A stretch of DNA of 64,000 nt, taken from contig NZ_LIRL01000152.1 of assembly GCF_001419795.1 (NCBI RefSeq), forward strand, positions 1-64,000, written 5' to 3'. A program made the translations under genes and the position numbers. This stretch comes from Streptomyces niveiscabiei (GTDB lineage Bacteria > Actinomycetota > Actinomycetes > Streptomycetales > Streptomycetaceae). The stretch's first letter is position 1. Each line of letters opens with the position of its first letter. Below, one piece after another: positions 54,797 through 63,642 of the stretch. Below the pieces are notes generated by a model, which searched no databases, was not told the origin of the DNA, and saw nothing but the letters and a program-made list of their open reading frames with translations.

Positions 54797-56734
54797 TCAG
54801 CCGCTGTGGCAGTGTCCTCCACCGCCGCTGGGCGGCACGTCAAGGGTCGGGTTCCGGTCGAAGAAACCGACCGGTTTCAGTGTGAAACCGGCGCTGTCCA
54901 CGGGCATGATCGGCCAGTCCTCCGGACGGGGCCAGTGCGTGAGGCCGAAGGTGTGCCACAGCACGATGTCCTCGCCGTCAATACTCCGGTCCGCCTCGGT
55001 CCATGCCGGCAGCCCTGCGCCACCAGGATGCTGGTTCACCAACTGGCCGGCCGGGTAGCGTTCGTCGTCGGAATGACTGGTCACCCACAGGTGGTGCCTC
55101 GCGAATGCCGCACGCGCCGCGATGGATGACCGTTCGTCGGCGAGCAGGGTGGGCAGCCCCTCGGGGACCAGCGCATAAGCGACCGGTTGCCCCAGATGGT
55201 TGGTGACCTCCGGGTTGATGACGTGCCACTCCCGATTGAGAGCCGGATTCGCGTCACGCTTCGCCATCTGCTCGGACACCAGCCGGGTCGCCTGGCGCCC
55301 GAAGGCGTTCCCGTACGGGTTCTCCTCGCTGATCGGGAACCGTGCGACCTCGACCTCGTCAACCGCGTTGCGGTGTCCGTCCACCGCCATATCGAGTCGT
55401 GCGGAGAAGAGATGCTGGTGAAAGGGCGCTCCCAAACCTGGGGCGATCTCGGTGGCGTAGGCGCCTCGCTCCTTCTGATAGCCAGAAGGGAAAACGATTC
55501 CGGTGGCCTTGACCTCAAAACCAATCGTGCCATCAAGGTACAAATACCAGTAGAAGCCGTAGTCGTAGTTGCCGACAGTGCTGAAGAAGGAGATGACCAA
55601 GCGTCGCTGACGACGGGTCTCACGTACTCCTACGAGGAGATCAGTGTGCTTCCACAGCACGCCGAAATCCTCTTCGTGCATGCATATCGCGTTGCGAATG
55701 GTCTTCGGCCGACCAATCTCGTCGGCGATCACCACGTCGGTGTAGTGGATTTCTCCCAGACAGTCGCATCCCAACTCCAGCGGGTTGGCGTACCTGCCGA
55801 ACAGGTACTCCCCACCGTCGAAGTAGTTCTGCCAGAAGCGCGTCGGAGACGGATCGGCATAGGGGACGACCATTTCGGCGATCGAGGCCCGATGGACCAC
55901 GGAACGGTCCCGGTCCCGGTCCTTGTCGAAAAATGAGATGTCGTGCAGCGTCAGCCCTTCGCGCACGTTGTACCCAATGCGCAGGGACCAGTTCTGCCAC
56001 TGGATGAAATTCTCGTTGACGGAGAAGCTGGCCCCTTCAGGCTGCGTGATCTCGATGGGCTTCAGCGAAGTGCGGTGCGGTCCGGTGTACGCGGGATCGT
56101 GGAAGTTCCCGGGGTCCGTCGGCACCGGGACCACTGCGTGGTCGATGACCTGACGCACCTCACGCTTCGTCAGGTCGACATAGGCGACCAAGCCGTCGAT
56201 GGGCTGTCCCCAAGGAAGGTCGTGCTTGTGAGGCTGGTCGAGGCCGAAAGCGCGGACGATGCGGTGGCCTTCCTCGCCCGGGAAGTCGAAGTGCCCCGCT
56301 GAGAGGGACGTAGCCAGAACGGTCTCGACCGTAAGTCCACGCCGGGCCAGGGCTTGCTGCCACTGAGAATCGCCGTCCAGGATCTCCTGAACAGTCAGGA
56401 ACTCCTCATTCAGAATCGGCAGTTGAGCCTGTCGTGTATCCAGTTGCTCAAAAGAGACAACAATTCCGCGAGTGACGGAGACGAGGGCTTCGAAAGAAGT
56501 GCCGTCCGAGCGCTCCAGCAGCTGTACGCGGAGGACACGGTCCACTGTGGAACCAGGAGCGAACGCAGACAGGTCCGCCTTGCTCGGTTCCTCCGGTATG
56601 ACGGAGACGAAACGCGTCGAGGGACCAAGCCGCCCGGATGCCTCCAGGATGGCACGCATTGCGTGCACTTCCTCGGCGGTGAGCAGGGCTATCGGATGGG
56701 ACGGTGGCGCTGCGGTCACATCGCGGTCAGTCAT
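54797..56734 (-). CDS. Copper amine oxidase (topaquinone type)
   Basis: A 645-residue CuAO. The topaquinone precursor Tyr lies in [12 protein letters not shown] (about residue 390), the catalytic Asp region is [12 protein letters not shown] (about 306), and copper-binding His sit in [12 protein letters not shown]. Family-typical blocks such as [20 protein letters not shown] and [13 protein letters not shown] are intact. It oxidises primary amines to aldehydes, releasing ammonia and peroxide. No signal peptide is seen. ATG 56734 is the first plausible start. With the zinc dehydrogenase at 57244 it could turn a diamine end into an amino alcohol. Confidence 0.92.
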   Translation of the reverse strand: MTDRDVTAAPPSHPIALLTAEEVHAMRAILEASGRLGPSTRFVSVIPEEPSKADLSAFAPGSTVDRVLRVQLLERSDGTSFEALVSVTRGIVVSFEQLDTRQAQLPILNEEFLTVQEILDGDSQWQQALARRGLTVETVLATSLSAGHFDFPGEEGHRIVRAFGLDQPHKHDLPWGQPIDGLVAYVDLTKREVRQVIDHAVVPVPTDPGNFHDPAYTGPHRTSLKPIEITQPEGASFSVNENFIQWQNWSLRIGYNVREGLTLHDISFFDKDRDRDRSVVHRASIAEMVVPYADPSPTRFWQNYFDGGEYLFGRYANPLELGCDCLGEIHYTDVVIADEIGRPKTIRNAICMHEEDFGVLWKHTDLLVGVRETRRQRRLVISFFSTVGNYDYGFYWYLYLDGTIGFEVKATGIVFPSGYQKERGAYATEIAPGLGAPFHQHLFSARLDMAVDGHRNAVDEVEVARFPISEENPYGNAFGRQATRLVSEQMAKRDANPALNREWHVINPEVTNHLGQPVAYALVPEGLPTLLADERSSIAARAAFARHHLWVTSHSDDERYPAGQLVNQHPGGAGLPAWTEADRSIDGEDIVLWHTFGLTHWPRPEDWPIMPVDSAGFTLKPVGFFDRNPTLDVPPSGGGGHCHSG

Positions 56735-56749
56735 GAGAAGGGGGCGCAC

Positions 56750-57243
56750 CTTTCAGTGGGTTCTGCGTTGTTGGTGGGTTGGACGAGCCGCATAAGGTCC
56801 AGATCGTTTATCGCTGAGCAGCGCCGACCGCCTGGCCGACTTCTTGGCCTGAGTGATACCGGTGCGCCGGTACACGGGCACCATCAGCGCTGACCTGCGC
56901 CAGCCCCATCGTCAGCGCCACGGCCTCCAAGGCGCCTTCGGTGCCTCCGCAGCTGATGAGCATCTGCACCTGCGACGCCTCTCGGCGCTTCTGCGAACGC
57001 ACGCGCGCATAAGGTCGACGTCACGTCCGTGCGCTCCTCATCCACGTCCTTCGGGCCTTGCTTGGTGACGGATGGTGCCGTCAAGGGGGAACTCCCAGTC
57101 ACAGCTGCGGCTTGACTGCCTATCAGCAGATGGGGGGACTCCCCCTGGGCGGACTCCGGCGCACATGTTAGCTTCGGGGCTGCTCGCAGGCCCAGTGGGT
57201 CTCTTGGCGCCTTCACCGACGAAGCAACGCGAACGGAATACTC
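56750..57243. other. Divergent intergenic region, no clear gene
   Basis: It lies between the leftward amine oxidase and the rightward dehydrogenase. A short minus-strand frame near 56808-57002 contains ISCGGTEGALEA but is not extended by any family-like sequence, so I do not call a gene. Confidence 0.4.
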
Positions 57244-58278
57244 ATGCGCTCGACAATCATATACGGCGCTGGCGATGTGCGCGTCGAGGACGTTGCTGAT
57301 CCTCGGGTGCAGGACCCCACCGATGCTGTAGTGCGTGTGTTGCGTTCGGCCATTTGCGGCTCCGATCTCCTGCACTACGCTGCGATGCCTCCTTCCGAGG
57401 AAGGCATGCGCATAGGACATGAATTTATCGGGGTCATTGAGGAAATAGGCTCAGCGGTATCTGGTTTGAAGGTCGGCGACCTAGTGGTCGCGCCATTCAT
57501 GTACGCGGATAACACTTGCTCCTTTTGCATGGAGGGTCTGCATACATCCTGCTCGCAGGGTGGCCTGTGGGGCCTGGGCGGCGTGGACGGTGGGCAGAGC
57601 GAGGCCGTGCGGGTGCCGTGCGCACAGGGAACCCTGGTCAGATTGCCGGTAGGGAACGACTCCGCGCTCCTTCCCTCGCTGCTTACCCTGGCCGACGTGT
57701 TCTCCACCGGCCACCACGCTGCCGTGACCGCAGGAGTCGGCCCGGGCGTGACCGTGACCGTGATCGGTGACGGCGCTGTCGGCCTGTCGGCGGTGCTCGC
57801 CGCCAAGCGGCTCGGAGCCGAGCACATCATTCTGATGGGGCGTCACGTGGCGCGTACGGAACTCGGACGGGAATTCGGGGCGGCTGAGGTCATCGCGGAA
57901 CGCGGTGAGGAGGGCGTCGAGTCCCTGCGGGAACGCACCGGCGGTATGGGCACACGAGCGGTGCTGGAGTGCGTTGGCACCCTGGCCGCGCTGGAGACGG
58001 CCTTCGCCGTCGCACGCGACGGCGGTACGGTCAGCCGGGTCGGCGTACCCCTGTACCCGCAGGGGCCGGTCGGCTTCGATGTCTTCCAGCGCAATGTGAC
58101 GCTCACCGGCGGCGTCGCACCCACCCGCGCTTACATCGAGGAACTGATGCCCGATGTCCTTTCGGGCCGGGTGGAGCCCGGACGGGTCTTCGACCGGACC
58201 ATCGGCCTTGAGGAAGCACCGGACGGCTACCGCGCAATGGCCGATCGCGTAGCGCTCAAGGTCCTGCTCCGGCCCTGA
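57244..58278 (+). CDS. Zinc-dependent MDR alcohol dehydrogenase
   Basis: A 344-residue medium-chain dehydrogenase. Catalytic zinc ligands are Cys in RSAICGSDLLHY and His-Glu in GMRIGHEFIGVIEEIG. The structural zinc lobe is incomplete: FMYADNTCSFCMEGLHTSC has three Cys in the region where four are usual. The NAD(P) loop is VTVIGDGAVGLSAVLAAKRL. It reduces aldehydes or oxidises alcohols. It is divergent from the copper amine oxidase and 78 bp before the acyltransferase, so an aldehyde formed by amine oxidation is an attractive, unproven substrate. Confidence 0.88.
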   Translation: MRSTIIYGAGDVRVEDVADPRVQDPTDAVVRVLRSAICGSDLLHYAAMPPSEEGMRIGHEFIGVIEEIGSAVSGLKVGDLVVAPFMYADNTCSFCMEGLHTSCSQGGLWGLGGVDGGQSEAVRVPCAQGTLVRLPVGNDSALLPSLLTLADVFSTGHHAAVTAGVGPGVTVTVIGDGAVGLSAVLAAKRLGAEHIILMGRHVARTELGREFGAAEVIAERGEEGVESLRERTGGMGTRAVLECVGTLAALETAFAVARDGGTVSRVGVPLYPQGPVGFDVFQRNVTLTGGVAPTRAYIEELMPDVLSGRVEPGRVFDRTIGLEEAPDGYRAMADRVALKVLLRP

Positions 58279-58356
58279 TCGGAACGTTCGAGCTCAGCTC
58301 GCCGACCGTCCGTCGTCTGAGGCGCCACGGACTCCATCAGCTCACCAAGGAAGCCA

Positions 58357-58977
58357 ATGTCTGACCGCACAACTGATACGTACCAGTCGCGGAACGCAGT
58401 CCACGAACAGTTCCTCGACGGCTTCGGCACGGTCCGTGTGCTGCCCCTTGACGCCGCTGCCGACGCGGAGGTGATCCACCGTTGGGTGAGTGAGGAACGG
58501 GCCGCCTTCTGGGGCATGATCGGCCTTTCCCCCGGCGATGTGGCCGATATCTACGCCCACATGGACACCCTCGACACTCACCACGGCTTCCTGGTGCTCA
58601 AGGACGGGGAACCGGCCGCCTTGTTCCAGACGTACGAACCGGCCGCCGACCGGGTGAGCGAGTGCTACGAGGTTGAACCCGGCGACATCGGTATCCACCT
58701 ACTGGTCGCCCGAGCCGGAGCGCGCGGTATCCGCCCCGGCTGGACCTCCGAGTTGATGACTGTCCTGCTCACGTATGTCCTGCGGAATCTGCAGCGCACG
58801 CGTGTAGTGGCCGATCCGGATGTGCGGAACGTCAAGGCCGTCGGCCGTTTCCTCCGTCAGGGATTCACTCTTGGGCCCGTCGTCACCCTCCCCGAAGTGG
58901 ACCTTCCGGACGTGTACCTGCCGGAGAAGGAGGCCCAACTGGCCTTCCTCACGCGTAAGGAGGCGTTCCCCTCCTAG
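58357..58977 (+). CDS. Second IucB/AlcB-like siderophore N-acyltransferase
   Basis: A 206-residue GNAT of the siderophore acyltransferase subgroup. It shows VRVLPLDAAADAEVIHRWVS, AFWGMIGLSPGDVADIYAHM, DIGIHLLVARAGARGIRPGW and RTRVVADPDVRNVKAVGRFL, matching DesC in layout but clearly divergent. It should acylate an N-hydroxydiamine from acyl-CoA. Its natural partners are the second N-hydroxylase and the DABA branch. ATG 58357 follows AAGGAAG. IS701 debris begins directly after the stop, so it is the right-hand end of the siderophore block. Confidence 0.9.
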   Translation: MSDRTTDTYQSRNAVHEQFLDGFGTVRVLPLDAAADAEVIHRWVSEERAAFWGMIGLSPGDVADIYAHMDTLDTHHGFLVLKDGEPAALFQTYEPAADRVSECYEVEPGDIGIHLLVARAGARGIRPGWTSELMTVLLTYVLRNLQRTRVVADPDVRNVKAVGRFLRQGFTLGPVVTLPEVDLPDVYLPEKEAQLAFLTRKEAFPS

Positions 58978-58984
58978 ACCGGTC

Positions 58985-59990
58985 GAGAGGAGACGTGCTC
59001 GGCTCTGCGCCCGTAGTGGCGGTGCGGTGCGGTGCCGGATGCCGCGCCCGCGCCCGGAGCGGATCGGCGGTATCCCCTTCACTGTGATGGCCTGGGCAGC
59101 CAGGGCCGCGAGGAAGGCGTGCGCGAGCATCGCGAAGGTGATGTGCCGGTACCAGCCGGGGTAGCGGCGGACCTCGTACTCGTCGAGACCGCACTCGTTC
59201 TTCGCGGCCCGGAAGCATTCCTCGATCGCCCGGCGGGAGCCGGCGATCCGGGCGAGAACCCAGCACCGACGGGTGGGCTCGGCACCGTCGAAGAACTCGA
59301 TGACGGGCAGCCTCGCAGCCGCCCAGTCGTAGACGCGCGCGCCCTTGGCGCCATCACCGCAGGACAGCCTCTGCCAGGCGTCCTCGGGCGCTTCACGCAT
59401 GAGCTGGTCGATGCGTCAGATCCCGGCGAGCGACGTGACCTTGCGATGTGGGAACGGCGAGCACGTGGCCGAGGCCGAGTTCCTCGATGGCGCGGCGGGA
59501 AGGACCGGTCCTGCCCGTAGGCCTCGTCCGCGGTGACCCACGCGGCCGGCAGACCCGCGGCAATGCCGCGGCGCACGATCGCCAGGGCCGGCTCGCCCTT
59601 TGCCGCGAACGCCCGCTCGTCGGGGATCTTCGCCGCGCGGCAGCGTTCGCGGTCCTGGGGCCAGCACTTGGGCAGGTAGAGCTCGCGGTCGACCAGGGCC
59701 CGGCCGCGCGTCGTGGCGTAGGCGGCGAACACGCCGATCTGGCAATTGTCGGTCTTCTCAGAAGTGCCGGTGTACTGCCGCGACACCCCGGCCGAGGCCG
59801 TGCCCTTCTTGATGGATCCGGTGTCGTCCAGGATCAACACCCCACCACTGCCCAGCTGTTCACCGACATAGGCCCGCAGGTCGTCCCGCATCCGCCATCG
59901 CAGATCCGCCCGCGAGAATCGGCCCGCCACCCGCGCGAACACCGACTCCAACTCCGCCCGCCAACAAGCGGCTTCAGCCATCCCCACAGG
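58985..59990 (-). pseudogene. IS701-family transposase, frameshifted
   Basis: Starting near 59987 the minus strand gives GVLILDDTGSIKKGTASAGV, QYTGTSEKTDNCQIGVFAAY and AAWVTADEAYGQDRSF, then loses frame at an extra C near 59500. A second shift and a TGA near 59416-59418 follow, after which RIDQLMREAPEDAWQRLSCG to EYEVRRYPGWYRHITFAMLA resumes in another frame. About 40 residues near the N-terminus are also deleted. Clearly inactive. Confidence 0.88.
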
Positions 59991-60389
59991 GCACGATTTC
60001 TCACTGGAGTACCAAGGGCTCCCCAGGGCGACTGAGGGAACTGCGCGCCTGGCGCATCTGGTCCGCTGGGTGCGACCTTGGATGTGCGGGGCCGGGGCCT
60101 GTCCGGCTCCGGCGGCCGTCGTGCCTCGAGCCGGGAGGCGATACTCGAGGCCGAGACTCCCGTCAGGCTGCTCGGCGCCTCGGCGAAGGCGGCCTTGTGG
60201 GCCTTCGCGAGCTCGCGGCGTTCGCCCCGGTAGTCGGCCAGTTGAAGCAAGTCCCTTCGGCGCAGGGCCAGGACACCGGAAGATCCACTGGTTGCCGAGG
60301 GCGCGGCGCCTTTGAACACGCCTCCGTTCTCGGCGACAGTCTGATCCGCCGGATCTTTGTGCTGAGGCCCGCTCCGCTACGTCACGGCG
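59991..60389. other. No confident gene
   Basis: A minus-strand frame reads LQLADYRGERRELAKAHKAA, which looks protein-like but matches nothing I recognise and lacks a clean start or context. Confidence 0.35.
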
Positions 60390-60707
60390 TTACCCCGCGG
60401 TGCCCAAGTCTGGATCGCGGGGTGACTGCGCTATGAACTCGCGCCCGGACCGCACCACATCCGCCCAGCGCTCCTCGTTCAGCAGAGAGGTCATGAGGTG
60501 CGCGTCCAGGTCCTCTACCTGTGGCAGGGACTGGGCTGCGGCAGAGGCCATTCGGGCGGCGTCGATGGACTGTCCGCCGGCCTCGTAGAAGTTGCTGCTC
60601 TCGTCCGGAGGGGTGCCGAACGTCATGTGCCAGGCCTGAGCCAGCTGGGTTGCCATGATGTCCCCTGCGTCATCATCGAGGCTTTGAGGCGGCGTCACGT
60701 GTGTCAT
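60390..60707 (-). CDS. Orphan peptidyl carrier protein
   Basis: A 105-residue carrier of the NRPS type. It has NFYEAGGQSIDAARMASAAA with the phosphopantetheine Ser in the GGxS motif, helix I QLAQAWHMTFGTPP before it, and a short tail after. ATG 60707 is the likely start; TTG 60713 would add two residues. It is the third discrete carrier in the window and the only one with the GGxS signature of PCPs. No condensation or adenylation gene adjoins it, and IS debris lies on both sides, so it may be a displaced member of the cluster. Confidence 0.82.
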   Translation of the reverse strand: MTHVTPPQSLDDDAGDIMATQLAQAWHMTFGTPPDESSNFYEAGGQSIDAARMASAAAQSLPQVEDLDAHLMTSLLNEERWADVVRSGREFIAQSPRDPDLGTAG

Positions 60708-60754
60708 GAACAAGCAACTTAGCTTATATGCAGGTCAGGAGTAGTTGCGGGAGT

Positions 60755-61010
60755 GTCCATCCACGGGTTTCGTGGACACGTTGGTTATGCGGTCCGGCTC
60801 GCCTGATGGGCCGAGATCCGCGCTTGCCGGGTGATCCGTTCGAACTCGACGGGGTGCTCTTCAGCCGCTCCTCGGTGTGGAGTGAACGACTCCGCGGCGG
60901 CATTGTCCAGGGCCGACCGGACGCGCCCCATGGGCTGCGCCACGCCCCAGCGGTCGCACGACTGCCCGAACGCCTCAGACGTGTACTCGTGGGAAAGATG
61001 GCGCCGTTGA
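60755..61010 (-). pseudogene. IS3-family transposase relic
   Basis: The minus strand reads YTSEAFGQSCDRWGVAQPMG followed by RVRSALDNAAAESF, the last catalytic-core block of IS3-type transposases. The sequence then breaks up and the N-terminal part is missing. Confidence 0.75.
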
Positions 61011-61097
61011 CCTGGCCGCCTCTGGCCGTGATCGCCATCTGCCAAGCGGTGTTTGTTCCTGGGGTGCGGCTCCGGCGGCGGTGGCAGAGTGGCGTAC

Positions 61098-61696
61098 ATG
61101 ACACGCGACGAACTGCTTGCCGCACTGGCCGGCGAGCACAGGTGGGCAGTCGCCGCGCGCCGCACAAACCGCTGCTCGTTCTGCGGCTGCTCGGGAGGTA
61201 CGCCGCCGACGGCAGCACGGTGGTCACTTACGACGAGGCTGAAGTTCCCCTCAGTCGCGTGATCAACGACTTCGGTCCAGCCGTGACCGGCCGAGCCCGG
61301 GCGCGACAGCGAGTCGCGATGCCGTTCGTCCACCTGGAGAGGAACCTGTGGGATCTCAGGGATTACCACGGCGCCGCCATCGGGCCGGACGCCTCCGAGC
61401 GAGGCACCTGGCTGAGAGCCCGCGGTGCTCACGGGCGACCGCATCCCGAGATCGAGCTACTGCTGGCCGACCCGGGAACCTTCGCCTCTTCGGTCCGACT
61501 CCTCCTGGACCAGCAGCAGATCATCGATGTGGTGCGGCGGGCCAAGGGGCCGGTCACGGTCAAGCAGGTCTGCGCCGAGCTCGGGATCCCTCTGGAGCCG
61601 GCCCGCTCGGAGGCCCTGCGCGCCAAGCTGAAACGGCTGGCTCAGCGGGGCCGGCTGGGCAAACGGCCGGACGGGAAGTCCACCGCCACCGGGTGA
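61098..61696 (+). pseudogene. Broken sulfur-binding-domain (ScoMcrA-like) gene fused to a winged-helix tail
   Basis: It starts MTRDELLAALAGEHRWAVAA, then after a one-base shift near 61140 continues as RRAPHKPLLVLRLLGRYAAD, EAEVPLSRVINDFGP and AMPFVHLERNLWDLRD. This is the N-terminal phosphorothioate-DNA sulfur-binding domain of ScoMcrA-type restriction enzymes. The HNH nuclease part is absent; instead the frame ends with VKQVCAELGIPLEPARSEAL then a winged-helix tail. I read it as a frameshifted chimeric relic of a DNA-modification defence gene. Confidence 0.65.
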
Positions 61697-62127
61697 ACCG
61701 CCGCGTTCGTCACGGTCTCCGGCCGGGTCCGTAACAACAGTGCCCCCAGCGGTAGTTGATGTCGTATGCGAAACAGGACCAGCTCCGCCAGGGGCACGCA
61801 GACGGTTGTCCACCAGTCCAGCCTCACGCCGGCGCAAGCTGTCGGCAGGCTGTGGGCGAGGCGCTGGTGCGCGGGGAGAGTGAGGTCCAGGGCCTCGGAG
61901 GCCCAACTGTCGTGAAGTGAGGCGGAGATGGCCCCCCGCCCGACGGCGGACCGGCCATCACATCCGGAACTGCACCGGGGGATAGGGCCCGCGCGAAGGG
62001 GAACGGCGCGAGCAGGCTCCGCTCTTCATCCACTTGCTCACGTGTCGCCGCCTCCCGCCAAAGTTCCCCATTGCAACGCTTGCACGATGCCCGAACGGGC
62101 GAACGCGTGGCGGGAAGGGGGACGGGG
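61697..62127. other. Intergenic, no gene seen
   Basis: No frame in this interval resembles a known protein. A GGGAAGGGGG site just before 62128 marks the next gene's start. Confidence 0.45.
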
Positions 62128-63642
62128 ATGGGCTGCACGATTCCGGGTTGGCTGGATGAGGTTCTGGACTTCATCGGGATCAAGTTCCCGAATGTGGACG
62201 AGGGCGACTACCGCGAGATGGCCACGGCGATGCGGGAGTTCGCGGAGAGCTTCGAGGGCCACGGCGCGGACGCGCACCTCGCGTTCGCGCGGATCCTGTC
62301 GTCGTCCGAGGGCTGGGCCGTGGACGCGATGGAGCGGCACTGGGGCCAGGTGAAGGCCGGTCATCTGGAGAAACTCCCGGAGCTGGCGCGGCTGTTCGCG
62401 GATGCGTGCGACGTCCTGGCGGACATCGTCTTCGGGATGAAAACAAAGGCGGAGGCCGAACTCGCCGTCATGGCCGGGTCGGTGGGCCTGTCCATCGGCC
62501 TGGCGTGGGTGACGGGCGGCCTGTCGGCGGTGCTGGGCGCGGCCGAGATCGCGGCGATGCGTCGGGTGGTCAAGCGGATCGTCGACGAGGTGATCGCGAA
62601 GGTCACGGAGCCGGTGGTCGAGGACATGGTGCTCGACCTCGCGGAGGGCGCGTTCTCGATGCCCGACAGCGCCGGCGGGCACGGTGGCAAGGACGGGCAC
62701 GGCGGTATGCAGATCGCCTCGGCCGGAGGCGGGGGTGGCGGGACCGGTGGAAGCGGTGCGGAGAAGGTCACCCGGATCGATCACACCGAGTTCGAGGGCG
62801 GCGCGGGGAAAGTCGCCTGGCACGGCGGGGAGTTGAGGGTGGCGGCGTCCTCGCCGCTGGGGCGGGCCAGGGGTGCGTTCGGGCGGAGCAAGGGCCGGGA
62901 CCCGTTCACGCAGGCGTTCGACAGCGTGCTGCACGGCGGGTTGAAGGGGACGGAGAAGGCCCTCGACAAGGTCGCCAAGCACATCACGGAGACGATCCCG
63001 GAGCGCCCGATACGGAGAAGTCTTGCGCGGTACGGAGCGCCAGAGGGAAGACATCCTCACGGCGGTGGCAGCCGTCGACTGCTGAACACCGGTTACGAGA
63101 TGCGCGACGAGGCAAGCTGCTCGCCGGCTTCGGTCACGGTGGAGCGCCACGGCGAAGACGCGCGTGGCGGGCAGCCGTGGTGCACAGGGTGTCGGTTGTC
63201 GCGGACGAGTGTGCTGAGGGACTCGGTGAACCAGCCCAGGGTGGAGGCGAGCGCGAACAGAGCGGCGAGGGCTGGTCGGGCAGGACGTCGAGCCAGTCGC
63301 CGAGGAAGTGGTGACGCGGGGGCTGGCGGCGAGCGGGCCGAGGAGCAGGTGGAGGTAGGAACGGGGCGGCGGGGTCGCGTACGGGGTGGTTGGGAGGCCG
63401 GTTACTTGGTCGGCGGCGTCCTCCAGTATCCGGGCCGGTTCGGCGGGCGGGGTCACAGGGCGGCCTTCCGGTCGGGAACAGCGGACGGGGTGCGGGCGGG
63501 CGCTGCGGCGCGGCGCGGCGCCGGGAGTGGTGTTGATCGTGCGCAGGGCGTGCGGGGCGAGGTCGGCCAGGTCGGGGTAGGGGTTGTGGCGGCCGAGGCG
63601 GAGTTGGGCGTCGCGGTAGCCGGCGCCGCGGGCTGGCGGTGA
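62128..63642 (+). CDS. WXG100-like/CpnT-N-type protein, C-terminus doubtful
   Basis: Residues 1-170 are a helical domain (PGWLDEVLDFIGIKFPNVDE; GDYREMATAMREFAESFEGH; AWVTGGLSAVLGAAEIAAMR). This matches the N-terminal WXG100-like module of actinobacterial polymorphic toxins, which are exported by type VII secretion. A Gly-rich linker follows (about 180-220), then GRARGAFGRSKGRDPFTQAF. After about residue 300 (near 63040) the composition turns Arg/Gly-rich and reads like non-coding frame, so the real gene probably ends in a frameshift or is truncated before its toxin domain. No immunity gene can be identified. Confidence 0.6.
   Translation: MGCTIPGWLDEVLDFIGIKFPNVDEGDYREMATAMREFAESFEGHGADAHLAFARILSSSEGWAVDAMERHWGQVKAGHLEKLPELARLFADACDVLADIVFGMKTKAEAELAVMAGSVGLSIGLAWVTGGLSAVLGAAEIAAMRRVVKRIVDEVIAKVTEPVVEDMVLDLAEGAFSMPDSAGGHGGKDGHGGMQIASAGGGGGGTGGSGAEKVTRIDHTEFEGGAGKVAWHGGELRVAASSPLGRARGAFGRSKGRDPFTQAFDSVLHGGLKGTEKALDKVAKHITETIPERPIRRSLARYGAPEGRHPHGGGSRRLLNTGYEMRDEASCSPASVTVERHGEDARGGQPWCTGCRLSRTSVLRDSVNQPRVEASANRAARAGRAGRRASRRGSGDAGAGGERAEEQVEVGTGRRGRVRGGWEAGYLVGGVLQYPGRFGGRGHRAAFRSGTADGVRAGAAARRGAGSGVDRAQGVRGEVGQVGVGVVAAEAELGVAVAGAAGWR

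Noticed and set aside
56808-57002. Minus-strand 64-codon frame with CGGTEGAL
   Set aside because: Motif alone is not enough; no family sequence on either side.
60724-61227. Minus-strand 167-codon open frame
   Set aside because: The IS3-like residues lie in a different frame; this one is a shadow.
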